Made by a program: the position numbers and the translations under genes
NCBI RefSeq assembly: GCF_015207655.1
Contig: NZ_JADEWN010000009.1
Location: 1-64,000 of the forward strand
Direction: 5' to 3'
From: Gloeocapsopsis crepidinum LEGE 06123
Lineage (GTDB): Bacteria > Cyanobacteriota > Cyanobacteriia > Cyanobacteriales > Chroococcidiopsidaceae
DNA: 64,000 nt
Shown here: piece by piece, positions 1 to 9,831 of the stretch
Numbering within the stretch: the stretch's first letter is position 1
Layout: every line of letters starts with the position of its first letter
The notes under the pieces: model-generated
Database searches by the model: none
Told to the model about the DNA's origin: nothing
Seen by the model: only the letters and a program-made list of their open reading frames with translations

Positions 1-71
1 CTGATTGAGGTGTCACCTTGTGTGTATGCCTTAACTATTTTTTCTCGCAAGTCGAGCGAGTACGGTTTCAT
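1..71 (-). CDS. IS630-family transposase, N-terminal 23 codons (cut by window edge)
   Basis: Reading leftwards from the ATG at 71-69 gives an open frame to the window edge that starts MKPYSLDLREKIVKAY and continues TQGDTSI. This is the usual opening of IS630/Tc1-mariner type transposases in cyanobacteria (helix-turn-helix N-terminus). An AGGAG ribosome binding site lies about 12 bases upstream. The IS701-type transposase frame to its right breaks just before this element, near a TA dinucleotide at 119-120; TA is the normal IS630 target, so this element appears to have inserted into the IS701 copy. The catalytic domain lies outside the window. Confidence 0.75.
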   Translation of the reverse strand, partial: MKPYSLDLREKIVKAYTQGDTSI

Positions 72-118
72 TAGACTTCATTTGTGTACTCCTCTTACTG
101 TACCTCATAAACTTGCAA

Positions 119-1154
<1,036 letters not shown>

Positions 1155-1188
1155 CTCAGTGAGGTTTAGCATATCGACTCAAGGATAA

Positions 1189-1221
1189 CCTCACATTTTC
1201 CTCATACTCGCTTTCTAAGCT
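1189..1221 (+). promoter_or_regulatory. 11-bp direct-repeat promoter motif, hsp20 copy
   Basis: CCTCACATTTT at 1189 and CCTCATACT at 1200 are 11 bases apart. A TAAGCT hexamer at 1216-1221 lies at the same 27-base offset as in the other copies. The hsp20 start codon is 95 bases downstream. Confidence 0.65.
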
Positions 1222-1316
1222 CAAAATAGAGTTCGTTTCTGCTTCGCAAGCGAGCGTCACCACAACTAAAAACTCATTAAAAACCGTTTTAAAAATTCAT
1301 ATCAGGAGAAACACGT

Positions 1317-1787
1317 ATGGCTATTACTCTTTGGAAACCTTTTCGAGATCTGCAACGTTGGGAACCTTCCCAGGAAATTGAAAGTTTGCAACGCGAGGTG
1401 AATCGCTTGTTTGAGCGCCTGATGCCTGGCGGCGGTGATGGCGGTACATCTGGCATGACTCTTATACCTTCGGCTGAAATGGCAGAAACGGCGGATGCAG
1501 TTCACTTGAAACTAGAAATTCCAGGAATGGAAGCTAAAGATTTGGATGTGCAAGTTACTGAAGATACTGTTTCTCTCAAGGGTGAGCGCAAGTCAGAAAC
1601 TAAGACTGAAGAAAAAGGCATAGTGCGTTCTGAATTTCACTACGGTAAATTCGAGCGAGTGATTCCTTTGCCTACTCACATTCAAACTGACAAAGTACAA
1701 GCTGAGTATAAAAATGGCGTTCTCATGCTAACTTTGCCAAAATCTGAAGGAGAAAAGCAGAAATTTGTCAAGGTTAATGTTGGTTAA
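1317..1787 (+). CDS. Small heat shock protein, Hsp20/alpha-crystallin family
   Basis: A 156-residue protein with an N-terminal arm (about 1-45), an alpha-crystallin domain (about 46-145) and a short tail. The domain shows LKLEIPGMEAKDLDVQV and the hallmark strand ending NGVLMLTLPK. Such proteins are cytosolic ATP-independent chaperones that form oligomers and hold unfolding clients; the cyanobacterial HspA/Hsp17 type also associates with membranes. Start chosen at ATG 1317 after AGGAG. It is followed 45 bases later by a PRC-barrel gene, probably in one transcript. The shared upstream repeat motif suggests co-regulation with fermentation genes rather than a classical heat-shock element. Confidence 0.95.
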   Translation: MAITLWKPFRDLQRWEPSQEIESLQREVNRLFERLMPGGGDGGTSGMTLIPSAEMAETADAVHLKLEIPGMEAKDLDVQVTEDTVSLKGERKSETKTEEKGIVRSEFHYGKFERVIPLPTHIQTDKVQAEYKNGVLMLTLPKSEGEKQKFVKVNVG

Positions 1788-1832
1788 CAATAGCGACTAA
1801 AAGCTGTCTTCCTACTTCCTAGGAGAAAGATT

Positions 1833-2585
1833 ATGCTAAATATTGTGCGTCGCAGTCAAATTATTGGGTTAATGGCGTTTGATAGTTCTATGACTGCGCC
1901 TTTAATTCAGGTAGAAGAAGTATGGCTAGATGAAACTGGACAGATCGCTTATTTATCAAATGGTAGGGAATATCTATCCCTAGAACAAGTTTCCAGTGTA
2001 GGAACCGAGGCGATCGCCACTTATGGTCATCTTACAGTGAATGCGCCTACGAATTTGCGTCGTCTCCATCAGCTTGCCGTACAATCAACTCAGGGAGAAA
2101 CATTAGGATGGATAGAAGATTTTCTCTTTGATTGGCAGACTGGAGAGATTGTCGCTTACATTCTAGGTGGAGAAATTACGCTTCCTTTGGGTAGCAGAGC
2201 AGTACTATATCCCGAAGATGTGCAAATTACTGCTCGCAAGGCAATCGTCCGCACCGACGTCCAAGACACACTCAAGAGCGAATCTGAAGGCTTGCAAGGT
2301 TTACTGAGCGAGAAGTCGCAGCAGGTGAGAAAGTTGGTTCAGATTATGAGCGATCGCCTCCACAATTTGATTTCGCCGCACGATCGCCCTGAAGCTGTGC
2401 GCGTCAAGATTAAGACAGTCAGCGATGAATTGGCATCTCACGAACGCGATCGCCACGCACTAAAGGAAGCGACTGAGTTCTTACACCAGCAATGGCACCA
2501 CTTACAGCAAAGCATCAGTCGGGCAGGCAGTCGTAGTAAGGCAGCGCTTGATTCTGCTTGGAGGCAATTGACTGGCAAAATCTAG
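1833..2585 (+). CDS. PRC-barrel domain protein
   Basis: 250 residues. Two PRC-barrel-like beta modules are visible: residues ~5-60 (VRRSQIIGLMAFD, then VEEVWLDETGQIAYL) and ~78-135 (STQGETLGWIEDFLFDWQTG, then GEIVAYIL). The C-terminal half (about 150-250) is charged and probably helical. PRC barrels bind partner proteins, for example in photosynthetic reaction centres and RNA processing; no enzymatic role is implied. An AGGAG ribosome site precedes ATG 1833. It lies 45 bases after hsp20 and about 145 before the phosphoribosyltransferase gene. The specific function is unknown. Confidence 0.8.
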   Translation: MLNIVRRSQIIGLMAFDSSMTAPLIQVEEVWLDETGQIAYLSNGREYLSLEQVSSVGTEAIATYGHLTVNAPTNLRRLHQLAVQSTQGETLGWIEDFLFDWQTGEIVAYILGGEITLPLGSRAVLYPEDVQITARKAIVRTDVQDTLKSESEGLQGLLSEKSQQVRKLVQIMSDRLHNLISPHDRPEAVRVKIKTVSDELASHERDRHALKEATEFLHQQWHHLQQSISRAGSRSKAALDSAWRQLTGKI

Positions 2586-2730
2586 CCTGATGGCAGGGTT
2601 GTAGGAACAGCAAATCCTGGATTAGCGAAGGCAGCTTAACAACTCCAAATATCACCAGGTAAGTGCGTGTCTGAGTATTTTCTAGAAGGGGAAGTTGCCG
2701 TACGGGCACGCCTAAAAGGAGGTGAGAACA

Positions 2731-3402
2731 ATGACAATGACGACACGATTCCGAAATCGCACTGCAGCAGGACAACGACTTGCACTTCGACTCAAAAACT
2801 ACAGCGATCGCTCTGATGTTTTAGTGTTGGGGCTTCCTCGTGGCGGAGTGCCTGTTGCTTATGAAGTAGCAAAAGCATTGAATGCTCCTTTAGATATTTG
2901 CTTAGTTCGCAAGCTGGGTGTACCAGGTCACAAAGAACTAGCAATGGGTGCAATTGGTTCAAATGGCGTACGGGTGTTGAACTATGATGTGGTAAGTTGG
3001 TTGGGCATTTCTAGCAAAACGATTGACGAAGTTGCTGCTAGAGAACTGCGGGAATTACAGCGCCGCGATCGCGCTTATCGGGGCGATCGCCCTTTGCCAT
3101 CTGCCACAAATAAAATTGTCATTCTAGTCGATGATGGATTAGCAACTGGGGCAACAATGCGCGCTGCTGTTGCCGTCATCAAGCAACAACAACCCCAGTC
3201 AATTATTGTTGCAATTCCTGTTGCATCGCGAGCAGCCTGCGATGAATTGAAAGCTGAGGTAGACAAGGTAGTAAGTGTAGCCACTCCAGAACCGTTTTAT
3301 TCTATAGGGCTTTGGTATGAGGATTTCTCGCAAACAACTGATGAAGAAGTACATCACTTACTAGAACAGTTAACTCGTGAGTACACAGCACCATTGCGAT
3401 AA
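2731..3402 (+). CDS. Phosphoribosyltransferase-family protein
   Basis: The type I phosphoribosyltransferase fold is shown by the PRPP loop VILVDDGLATGATMRAA (about residues 130-146) and by LGLPRGGVPVAYEVAKAL near the N-terminus. Length (about 223) fits the stand-alone family. ATG 2731 is preferred over the GTG at 2722 because a strong AAAGGAGG ends about 8 bases upstream of it. The substrate cannot be read from the sequence; proteins of this group are annotated only as phosphoribosyltransferase family. In related genomes an alpha/beta hydrolase often follows, and here its wreck lies directly downstream. Confidence 0.85.
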   Translation: MTMTTRFRNRTAAGQRLALRLKNYSDRSDVLVLGLPRGGVPVAYEVAKALNAPLDICLVRKLGVPGHKELAMGAIGSNGVRVLNYDVVSWLGISSKTIDEVAARELRELQRRDRAYRGDRPLPSATNKIVILVDDGLATGATMRAAVAVIKQQQPQSIIVAIPVASRAACDELKAEVDKVVSVATPEPFYSIGLWYEDFSQTTDEEVHHLLEQLTREYTAPLR

Positions 3403-3408
3403 CAACAA

Positions 3409-3854
3409 TGCGCTGATGTGTTGCAACAGGCAAGATTCGCAACTTTATTGCTTGACTTGCTAACCCCAGAAGAAGAGACATCGGTTACTTTGGTGCCAGT
3501 ACAGGCAGTGCTGCTGCCTTATTAGCTGCAACCAAACGTCCAAATGTTGTCAAGGCGATCGTTTCTCGTGGCGGACGACCTGATTTAGCTGGTTCAGTAC
3601 TGTTTTGTGTCCAAGCGCCGACAATTAAGAGTGTTGGCGGAGATGACTTTCCAGTGATTGGAATGAATCAGGATGCATTTGCCCAACTTTATGCGGAAAA
3701 ACAATTAAAGATTGTCTCTGGTGCAAGCCACTTATTTGAAGAACCAGGAACACTCGAAGAAGTAGCACGGTTGGCGAGTCAGTGGTTTCAGCGCTATCTC
3801 ACTTTTTCTGACAACAGTTCAGATACTAAAAAGCGCACATTTTATGTTGGTTAA
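3409..3854 (+). pseudogene. Alpha/beta (dienelactone-type) hydrolase remnant
   Basis: One frame encodes ADVLQQARFATLLLDLL up to TPEEE (about 3409-3480). After a frame change and a loss of roughly 40 codons, another frame continues GYFGASTGSAAALLAATKRP (nucleophile elbow G-A-S-T-G). It runs on through VVKAIVSRGGRPDLAG to GASHLFEEPGTLEEVA (catalytic His region) and the stop at 3852-3854. The N-terminal third of the family is missing. Intact relatives are about 220 residues and often sit next to a phosphoribosyltransferase gene, as here. The last 66 codons stay open from a GTG at 3654 but would not fold into the enzyme. Confidence 0.75.
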
Positions 3855-3903
3855 TAGTCAATGGCACTATCAACCATCAACTTCGACTTGATTCTTTTGC
3901 CAT

Positions 3904-3936
3904 GCTCACAACTTTCTCACATCTTTACACTATTCT
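3904..3936 (+). promoter_or_regulatory. 11-bp direct-repeat promoter motif, copy before the small Zn-ribbon gene
   Basis: GCTCACAACTT at 3904 is followed 11 bases later by TCTCACATC, and TATTCT at 3931-3936 sits in the -10 position. The nearest downstream gene starts 198 bases away at 4135, a longer leader than at the other copies. Confidence 0.5.
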
Positions 3937-4134
3937 CATAAATAACATCAGATCAACATACTAATTAAATGAGTAGGTGAAGATAAATGTGACTTAAGGG
4001 CTATTAATGGTTAATTGTTAACAGTTAATGGCTCAATAATCAACTATTAACCACGAACTAGCATAAAACGTGCGAGCAATAATTACGCCTACTTAACTTC
4101 AATCAATCATTGATTTTACAATCTTTAACAAGCT

Positions 4135-4377
4135 ATGAATAATTGTCCTTGCTGTTCCGATCAACTTTTACGGCATATTCACAATCATGAAGTTTATTTT
4201 TTTTGCCGCACTTGCTGGCAGGAAATGCCCGTACCGAGTGAAGAATATTATAGTTTATATCCAAAAAAGGTTATTAGAAAACTATCTACATTGCTTCACC
4301 AGCCAGAACAAAGAAACGCAAGCTATTGTGACATACGAAATAAAGAAAGTATACGCACAACATTAATTAGCGTTTGA
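4135..4377 (+). CDS. Small cysteine-rich (zinc-ribbon-like) protein
   Basis: 80 residues with two Cys pairs: CPCC at residues 4-7 and CRTC at about 24-27, separated by a His-containing segment, then a W-Q-E-M-P stretch. This spacing suits a single zinc ribbon. Similar small proteins are, from memory, common in cyanobacteria and without known function. The tail after residue ~50 is basic and probably disordered. It is probably a single-gene transcript from the repeat-type promoter at 3904. Confidence 0.7.
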   Translation: MNNCPCCSDQLLRHIHNHEVYFFCRTCWQEMPVPSEEYYSLYPKKVIRKLSTLLHQPEQRNASYCDIRNKESIRTTLISV

Positions 4378-4385
4378 TAGCAACC

Positions 4386-4607
4386 TTAATCTTCTTGCCA
4401 TTTCTCCTTGCTCAGTAGATCTATAATGCGATCTCTGAGCAAAAAATCATTTTCTTCTAGTTCAAGTTCTACACAAACCCAGCCACGCCCAGGAATATAT
4501 TTGCACAAAGCATAAATTGGCTGTTGACGATCAATAAGTCCTTTTTCGACGAGTTGACGAACTTCTTCTTTAATGGCAGCAATATCGTATTTAACTGTAG
4601 TAGCCAT
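4386..4607 (-). CDS. Hypothetical protein, 73 residues
   Basis: Start ATG 4607 is chosen because AAGGAGTG lies 5-12 bases upstream; the longer frame from 4634 lacks this. The protein begins MATTVKYDIAAIKEEVRQLV. It appears as a helical N-terminus followed by a beta segment (QPIYALCKYIPGRGWVCVEL) and an acidic helix. No family recognised. It is convergent with the zinc-ribbon gene, with only 8 bases between stops. Confidence 0.6.
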   Translation of the reverse strand: MATTVKYDIAAIKEEVRQLVEKGLIDRQQPIYALCKYIPGRGWVCVELELEENDFLLRDRIIDLLSKEKWQED

Positions 4608-5125
4608 AACGCACTCCTTCCTTTGGACAATCAAACAGATTGTATTGGTAACTATTACTATATATTTACATTCTTATTTTAATCCTAAAATCTCTAGCTT
4701 TAGTAAGTATTTATTTAAAGTAATGAATGAAGTTAAAAAGCAGTAATATTAATTGACACCATAAGCGAACTAGATACCTATTTTAGATACAATATTAAAT
4801 ATTTCAAACTATTTATAAGTTTTTAAAATTGTAATTTACTAGTTTCAAATGAACTAAAGACACTTGCAGAAGTGGTAAATATTGCGAATAAATCAAAGGT
4901 GCGTGACTGTTAATATCAATGCTATAGGTGATTAAGGAGTGATACACTAGACTTATAGTAAATCAGTTTAATGTGAATAGCAAAATTGAGTAGTTAGCGA
5001 CTAAAAAATCAATAATATTTTTGAAGATTTGTTGTAGAAAAAACAAGATAAGAAATGCTTTACTTGATGTACAAAAGTTACATCCACATTTAGAGAAGAT
5101 CGCTAGTTTAAACAAAGACAAAATT
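4608..5125. other. AT-rich intergenic region upstream of hoxE
   Basis: About 520 bases with no convincing gene. It separates a leftward hypothetical gene from hoxE, so it should hold the hoxE promoter. No copy of the 11-bp direct-repeat motif is seen here; hoxF has its own copy instead. Confidence 0.5.
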
Positions 5126-5649
5126 ATGCATTCTCCTTCTTCTGCAAAAGTACGAAGAAAAACGCAGCTAACACCAACACACCCCAGTGGTGACACGCGT
5201 TTTAAGGTGCTAGATGTTACAATTAAACGTTATCAATATCAGCAAGATGCTCTGATTGAAATTCTGCACAAAGCGCAGGAATTGTTTGGTTATTTAGATG
5301 ACCTTTTACTTTATATAGCCCGTAGCTTGAAACTGCCACCTAGCCGTGTTTATGGTGTAGCAACTTTTTATCACTTATTCTCCTTAGCCCCTCAAGGAGT
5401 TCACACCTGTACAGTTTGTACTGGCACAGCTTGTTATGTCAAAGGTGCAGCGCAAATACTAGCAACAGTTGAGAAATATACCAATATTCATGCTGGTGAG
5501 ACAACATCAGACTTTCGTTACTGACAGCCCGTTGTTTAGGTGCATGTGGTATTGCTCCTACTGTAGTTTTTAACGGTACTGTATGCGGACATCAAACCCC
5601 AGAGTCGGTGTGCGATCGCCTCAAAGAATGGCTCGAAAATAGTAAATAG
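5126..5649 (+). pseudogene. hoxE: Bidirectional hydrogenase diaphorase subunit HoxE, frameshifted
   Basis: HoxE is the thioredoxin-like [2Fe-2S] subunit of the NAD(P)-coupled bidirectional hydrogenase. The first frame (ATG 5126) covers [20 protein letters not shown] and the first cysteine pair, [13 protein letters not shown], but ends at a stop at 5522-5524. The expected C-terminus continues in another frame: [16 protein letters not shown] (second cysteine pair) through TPESVCDRLKEWLENSK to a stop at 5647-5649. The shift falls near 5507, where a glycine-lysine turn of the family is also missing, so a short deletion is likely. The two cluster-binding halves are separated, so the product should not bind its cluster. 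Confidence 0.85.
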
Positions 5650-5670
5650 ATCTTGTCTAACTAGCTATAA

Positions 5671-5703
5671 GTTCACAAGTTTCTCAAACTTCCTCTCTAG
5701 CTT
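5671..5703 (+). promoter_or_regulatory. 11-bp direct-repeat promoter motif, hoxF copy
   Basis: GTTCACAAGTT at 5671 and TCTCAAACT at 5682 are 11 bases apart; TAGCTT at 5698-5703 is at the -10 offset shared by the family. hoxF starts 44 bases downstream. The stretch TAGCTTCAAAGT is also found in the hoxW copy. Confidence 0.7.
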
Positions 5704-5747
5704 CAAAGTGGAACTTGAATAACTCGTTGCCAGGAGATAGCTAAAAG

Positions 5748-7347
5748 ATGGATTTGACTCAACTATTAGAGATTGCACAGCAAGAATGCGCGGCGAGAAA
5801 ACCTATACAAATTCATTGTTGTGTGCCTGCAGGTTGTCTATCTGCTGACTCCTTAGCCGTCAAGCAATGCCTTGAGAAAGCAGTCAAGGAAATAGGTTTA
5901 GAAGATCAAGTGCAGGTCTGTGGTGTTGGTTGTCTGCGCTTGTGCTGTCAAGGACCACTCGTACAAATCGAACCAGAGAAGATGCTTTATGAGAAAGTAA
6001 CTCTTCAAGATGCACCGTCAATTATTACTGCCCTCAATGGCGGAGAAACAACAGTACAACGTGGCAATCTGGCTCAGCCTTTTTTTACCCAACAAATGCC
6101 AATTGTACTCGAAAATAGCGGCAAGATTGATCCAGAACGAATTGCATCTTATATTGCTGCTCATGGTTATCAAGCACTGTATCACGTCCTGCACGAAATG
6201 CAACCTGATGAGGTGGTAGATGCGATCGCCAAAAGTGGTTTAAGAGGACGCGGCGGCGCTGGCTATCCTACTGGTTTAAAATGGGCAACGGTTGCCAAAG
6301 CAAAAGGAGAACGCAAGTATGTTATCTGTAATGCTGATGAAGGCGATCCTGGTGCATTTATGGATCGCAGCATTTTAGAAAGCGATCCGCATCGAGTGTT
6401 AGAAGGAGTGGCGATCGCAGCTTATGCTGTAGGAGCTAATCAAGGGTATATTTATATACGGGCTGAATATCCTACTGCGATCGCTCGTTTGCAACTTGCA
6501 ATCCGCCAAGCTCAACGCTTAGGTTTACTAGGTAGTCAAATTTTCGAGTCTCCTTTTGATTTTAAAATCGATATCCGCATTGGTGCAGGTGCTTGTGTCT
6601 GCGGTGAAGAAACTGCATTAATGGCATCAATTGAAGGTCAACGCGGTACTCCTCATCCTCGTCCACCTTATCCAGCTGAATCTGGTTTGTGGGGATATCC
6701 TACTTTACTTAATAATGTAGAAACCTTCGCTAATATTACACCGATTATTCGTAACGGTGCTGACTGGTTTGCCAGTATTGGTACAGAAAAAAGCAAAGGA
6801 ACTAAAGTCTTCGCTCTAGCAGGAAAAATCCGCAATACTGGTTTAATTGAAGTCCCTATGGGAACAACATTGCGACAAATAGTTGAAGACATGGGTGGTG
6901 GCGTACCGGATAGCGGTTCTGCTAAAGCTGTGCAAACAGGTGGACCTTCAGGAGGGTGTAATCCCAGCATTAGCTGTTGACACTCCTGTAGACTACGAAT
7001 CGCTGACTCAGTTAGGTTCAATTATGGGTTCCGGCGGTATGATTGTGATGGATCAAAATACCAATATGGTGGATGTTGCCCGCTTTTTCATGGAATTTTG
7101 CATGGATAAGTCTTGCGGTAAGTGCATTCCCTGTCGCGTTGGTACTGTACAGTTACATCGTCTGTTAACTAAAATTCGTCAAGGCGAAGCATCACTAGCT
7201 GATTTGGAACTCTTAGAAGAACTGTGTGACATGGTGAAGTATACCAGTTTATGCGGTCTTGGTCAGTCTGCACCAAATCCTGTTTTCAGTACTTTACGTT
7301 ATTTCCGCGACGAGTATTTAGCGTTAATTAATAGCACAACTCAATAA
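5748..7347 (+). pseudogene. hoxF: Bidirectional hydrogenase diaphorase subunit HoxF, single frameshift
   Basis: HoxF carries FMN, an NAD(P)-binding site and Fe-S clusters and passes electrons between NAD(P)H and the hydrogenase. The first frame (ATG 5748) holds the N-terminal thioredoxin-like Cys set (C24/C25/C30 and C58/C62). It also holds the FMN/NADH loop GRGGAGYPTG (167-176) and the CNADEGDPGAFMDR region. At about 6957, in GGA GGG TGT AAT, one extra base shifts the frame; the first frame stops at 6978-6980. The other frame continues [16 protein letters not shown], then the [4Fe-4S] ligands [10 protein letters not shown] and [11 protein letters not shown], to 7347. Joined, the length matches HoxF (about 530). 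Because only one base is involved, a sequencing or assembly error must be considered. Confidence 0.9.
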
Positions 7348-7466
7348 ACTTTCTGCATGAATGCTGGGTAAATAAATTCATAGCCAAACACAACTTTTTC
7401 CGTGTAATTACTGCAAAAAAATGTTAGAGAGTATGAACTAATACTTTATTTGGGTAGCCTCGACTT

Positions 7467-7483
7467 CAGTTGGTTTCCAACTG
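7467..7483. other. Hairpin after hoxF
   Basis: CAGTTGG-TTT-CCAACTG is a perfect 7-bp stem with a 3-base loop, about 120 bases after the hoxF stop and followed by a T-containing stretch. It may be a weak terminator separating hoxF from the next promoter. Confidence 0.35.
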
Positions 7484-7503
7484 TCATTCATCTTTTTGAT
7501 TCT

Positions 7504-7536
7504 CCTCACAAAATCTTCAATTTTCTTACTTAGGAT
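7504..7536 (+). promoter_or_regulatory. 11-bp direct-repeat promoter motif, oxidoreductase copy
   Basis: CCTCACAAAAT at 7504 and CTTCAATTT at 7515 are 11 bases apart; TAGGAT at 7531-7536 takes the -10 position. The oxidoreductase start at 7605 lies 68 bases downstream. Confidence 0.6.
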
Positions 7537-7604
7537 GAGCATGAAGTGTAAAAGAGTTCGTCAAAACTAAGAATCAGTCGATTGACAACTACAAACCACT
7601 GTAT

Positions 7605-8621
7605 ATGAGTTACAAAAAAATTTTGATTACCCGTCATGGTGGTTCAGAAGTTTTACAACTAAGTGAAGCTGAATTACCAGAACCTGAAGATGATGAAGTT
7701 CGGGTGCGAATTCTAGCGACGACAGTTGCTTTTACTGATATTCTTATTCGCGAGGGGTTGTATCCAGGTGTACCGCAAACACCGTTTTCTCCTGGTTATG
7801 CGATCGCTGGTGTTGTAGACAAGCTAGGCGTGGCAGTATCTACTCTTGAACTAAGACAGCGAATTGTTGCGCTAACAATTGTCGGTGGTTACAGTGAGTT
7901 TTTGTGTTTGCCCGCAACAGAACTAGTACTCATACCAGACGCAGTTGATGCTGTTGAAGCGGTTTGCTTGGTACTGCAATATGTGAGTGCTTATCAACTA
8001 TTACATCGCATTGCTAAAGTTAAACCCAAAGAACGCATTCTCATTCACGGTGCAGCAGGAGGAGTCGGTACAGCACTATTAAAATTAGGTAAGCTGGCAA
8101 ACTTGGAGATGTATGGAACAGCCTCAAAACCAAAACATGAACTCGTTGCGAGTTTAGGGGGAGTTCCAATTGATTACAAACAAGAAGATTTTGTTAAACA
8201 AATTTATAACTTGACAGGTGATGGCGTAGACGTTGTTTTCGATGCGATTGGTGGCAGTCACTTGTTTAGTTCATACAAAGCACTACGCAACAAAGGACGA
8301 TTGATTAATTACGGTTTTTCTTCAGCTTTAGCTACCAAGCACAATCGAAAAGTGAAGCTAGCTGCAAGTTTACTTTTGTTATCGTTGTTGCAGTTGTTAC
8401 CAGATAGTCACCAAGCAATTTTTTACAACATTGCTGATAGTAAAAAGCGGCATTCAGAGTGGTTTCGAGAAGATTTAACCACACTTTTAGACTTACTTGC
8501 ACGCAAGCAAATTCAACCGATTATCGCCGATCGCCTACCGCTAGAAAAAGCAGCTGATGCTCACAAATTACTAGAAACTTCCGCTGTCAGTGGTCAGCTA
8601 GTCCTGATGTGCAGCAATTGA
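7605..8621 (+). CDS. Medium-chain dehydrogenase/reductase, quinone-oxidoreductase (zeta-crystallin) type
   Basis: 338 residues: GroES-like N-terminal domain (about 30-110) and Rossmann domain with the NADPH-binding signature ILIHGAAGGVGTALLKLGKL at about 145-164. The catalytic zinc ligands of alcohol dehydrogenases are not evident, so an NADPH:quinone or enone reductase is more likely than a zinc alcohol dehydrogenase. A hydrophobic leucine-rich stretch near residues 250-265 is longer than usual. The gene lies between hoxF and hoxU and has its own repeat-type promoter, implying expression with fermentation genes. Substrate unknown. Confidence 0.8.
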   Translation: MSYKKILITRHGGSEVLQLSEAELPEPEDDEVRVRILATTVAFTDILIREGLYPGVPQTPFSPGYAIAGVVDKLGVAVSTLELRQRIVALTIVGGYSEFLCLPATELVLIPDAVDAVEAVCLVLQYVSAYQLLHRIAKVKPKERILIHGAAGGVGTALLKLGKLANLEMYGTASKPKHELVASLGGVPIDYKQEDFVKQIYNLTGDGVDVVFDAIGGSHLFSSYKALRNKGRLINYGFSSALATKHNRKVKLAASLLLLSLLQLLPDSHQAIFYNIADSKKRHSEWFREDLTTLLDLLARKQIQPIIADRLPLEKAADAHKLLETSAVSGQLVLMCSN

Positions 8622-8729
8622 AGTCATTATATTATGCCTAACTCAAATCATTCCTTTGATTGTTTATACCGAGCACTTGCTTTTAATTTTAAAAATTGTA
8701 GAAGCTGTGACAACATAGAGGACACCTCA

Positions 8730-9617
8730 ATGCAACGAAAACCCCTTAATCGACTGGTTTGGATGGTGGTATCCGCTTTAATCGCCATTCTCATCTCAGC
8801 AACTGTTTCAGCACAAACCGATATTAATATCAATGACAGAAATCTTATTCGGGTTGGGGGTGATGTCATCGTTCCTGCCAATCAGGTTATTGAAAACGCC
8901 CATGCAATTGGTGGAGATGTCACGATTGAGGAGGGTGCAAGAGTTACCCAAACAGCGATCGCAATTGGGGGCGATGTCATTTTGGCAGAAAATGCCCGTG
9001 TCGATGGAGATGCTTATGCCGTAGGCGGCGATATTGTCAGAGCAGAAGGAGCTACGATTGGAGGATCATCGCAAATCTTCACTGAACAGGGGCGTTGGGG
9101 AATGCGTGGTTCCAGGAGGAGGGGCATCGATGGCTTCTGGTTTCACTACTTATCGAGTGTTGCTGCGCATCTGCTGACAGTATTGCTGAGTGCAGTCGTG
9201 GGCATTTTCATCCTGCGTTGGCGACCTAATTTCTTACTAAACCTAGCAGAAACGGTTCGCGAGTACCCAGTTCAATGTGCATTATGGGGGTTAGGAGGTA
9301 TAGTCGCCGTTATTTTACTCGTCATTCTTTTAGCAATCAGCTTGATTGGTATTCCACTGTTGCCCTTGGTTGGTTTGAGCGTTGCTATTGTTGTGCTATT
9401 AGGAACGCTGGGTGTGGCGCTGTGGATTGGTGAAAAAACGCGGGCGAAGTCAGAACATACTCCAGTAGAAAAATTCCTGATGGGCTTGCTGATCTTAGGT
9501 TTAATCGGTTTAGTTCCAGGGCTTGGAGGATTGATTTTGTCTGTGGCAAATTTGGTTGGCTTTGGTGCAGTCTTAACATGGCTATTTAACAAGCGACGAC
9601 CACAGCTATCTAGATAA
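8730..9617 (+). CDS. Membrane protein with bactofilin-like beta-repeat domain
   Basis: Start set at ATG 8730 (MQRKPLNRLVW), 32 codons inside the longest frame, because a signal-peptide-like segment with an ASATVSAQ-type cleavage site follows at once. Residues ~35-115 contain three turns of a repeat (AIGGDVTIEEGARV, AIGGDVILAENARV, AVGGDIVRAEGATI), the short beta-helix of polymer-forming cytoskeletal proteins. Four hydrophobic segments follow (about 145-165, 185-215, 215-235, 250-285). The repeat part probably faces the periplasm. It sits among hydrogenase genes without an obvious functional link. Confidence 0.75.
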   Translation: MQRKPLNRLVWMVVSALIAILISATVSAQTDININDRNLIRVGGDVIVPANQVIENAHAIGGDVTIEEGARVTQTAIAIGGDVILAENARVDGDAYAVGGDIVRAEGATIGGSSQIFTEQGRWGMRGSRRRGIDGFWFHYLSSVAAHLLTVLLSAVVGIFILRWRPNFLLNLAETVREYPVQCALWGLGGIVAVILLVILLAISLIGIPLLPLVGLSVAIVVLLGTLGVALWIGEKTRAKSEHTPVEKFLMGLLILGLIGLVPGLGGLILSVANLVGFGAVLTWLFNKRRPQLSR

Positions 9618-9750
9618 TATGAGTAGTATTACTAAGCCTAAAGACCGCTGATCTTGGTTGTGGCTTGCGATCGCTGCCACATTATTACGATTTTTTGCCC
9701 TGGGGTATAGAACTATGTTGTCTAGCATTATTCATTAAATTCTTTGCCAC

Positions 9751-9783
9751 CGTCACAAATTCCTCAAACTCTTTGCTTATAAC
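9751..9783 (+). promoter_or_regulatory. 11-bp direct-repeat promoter motif, copy before the retinol-saturase-like gene
   Basis: CGTCACAAATT at 9751 and CCTCAAACT at 9762 are 11 bases apart; TATAAC at 9778-9783 is in the -10 position. The next start codon (9832) is 48 bases downstream, and hoxU and hoxY follow in the same direction. Confidence 0.65.
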
Positions 9784-9831
9784 TCAAGAGGAAGCACGGA
9801 GCAGCAATACATGGCTAGCTAGGTACTCAAA

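Noticed and set aside
1302-1505. Open frames antisense to hsp20, hypF, dhaM and other genes
   Set aside because: They mirror well-supported genes and show no protein family features of their own.
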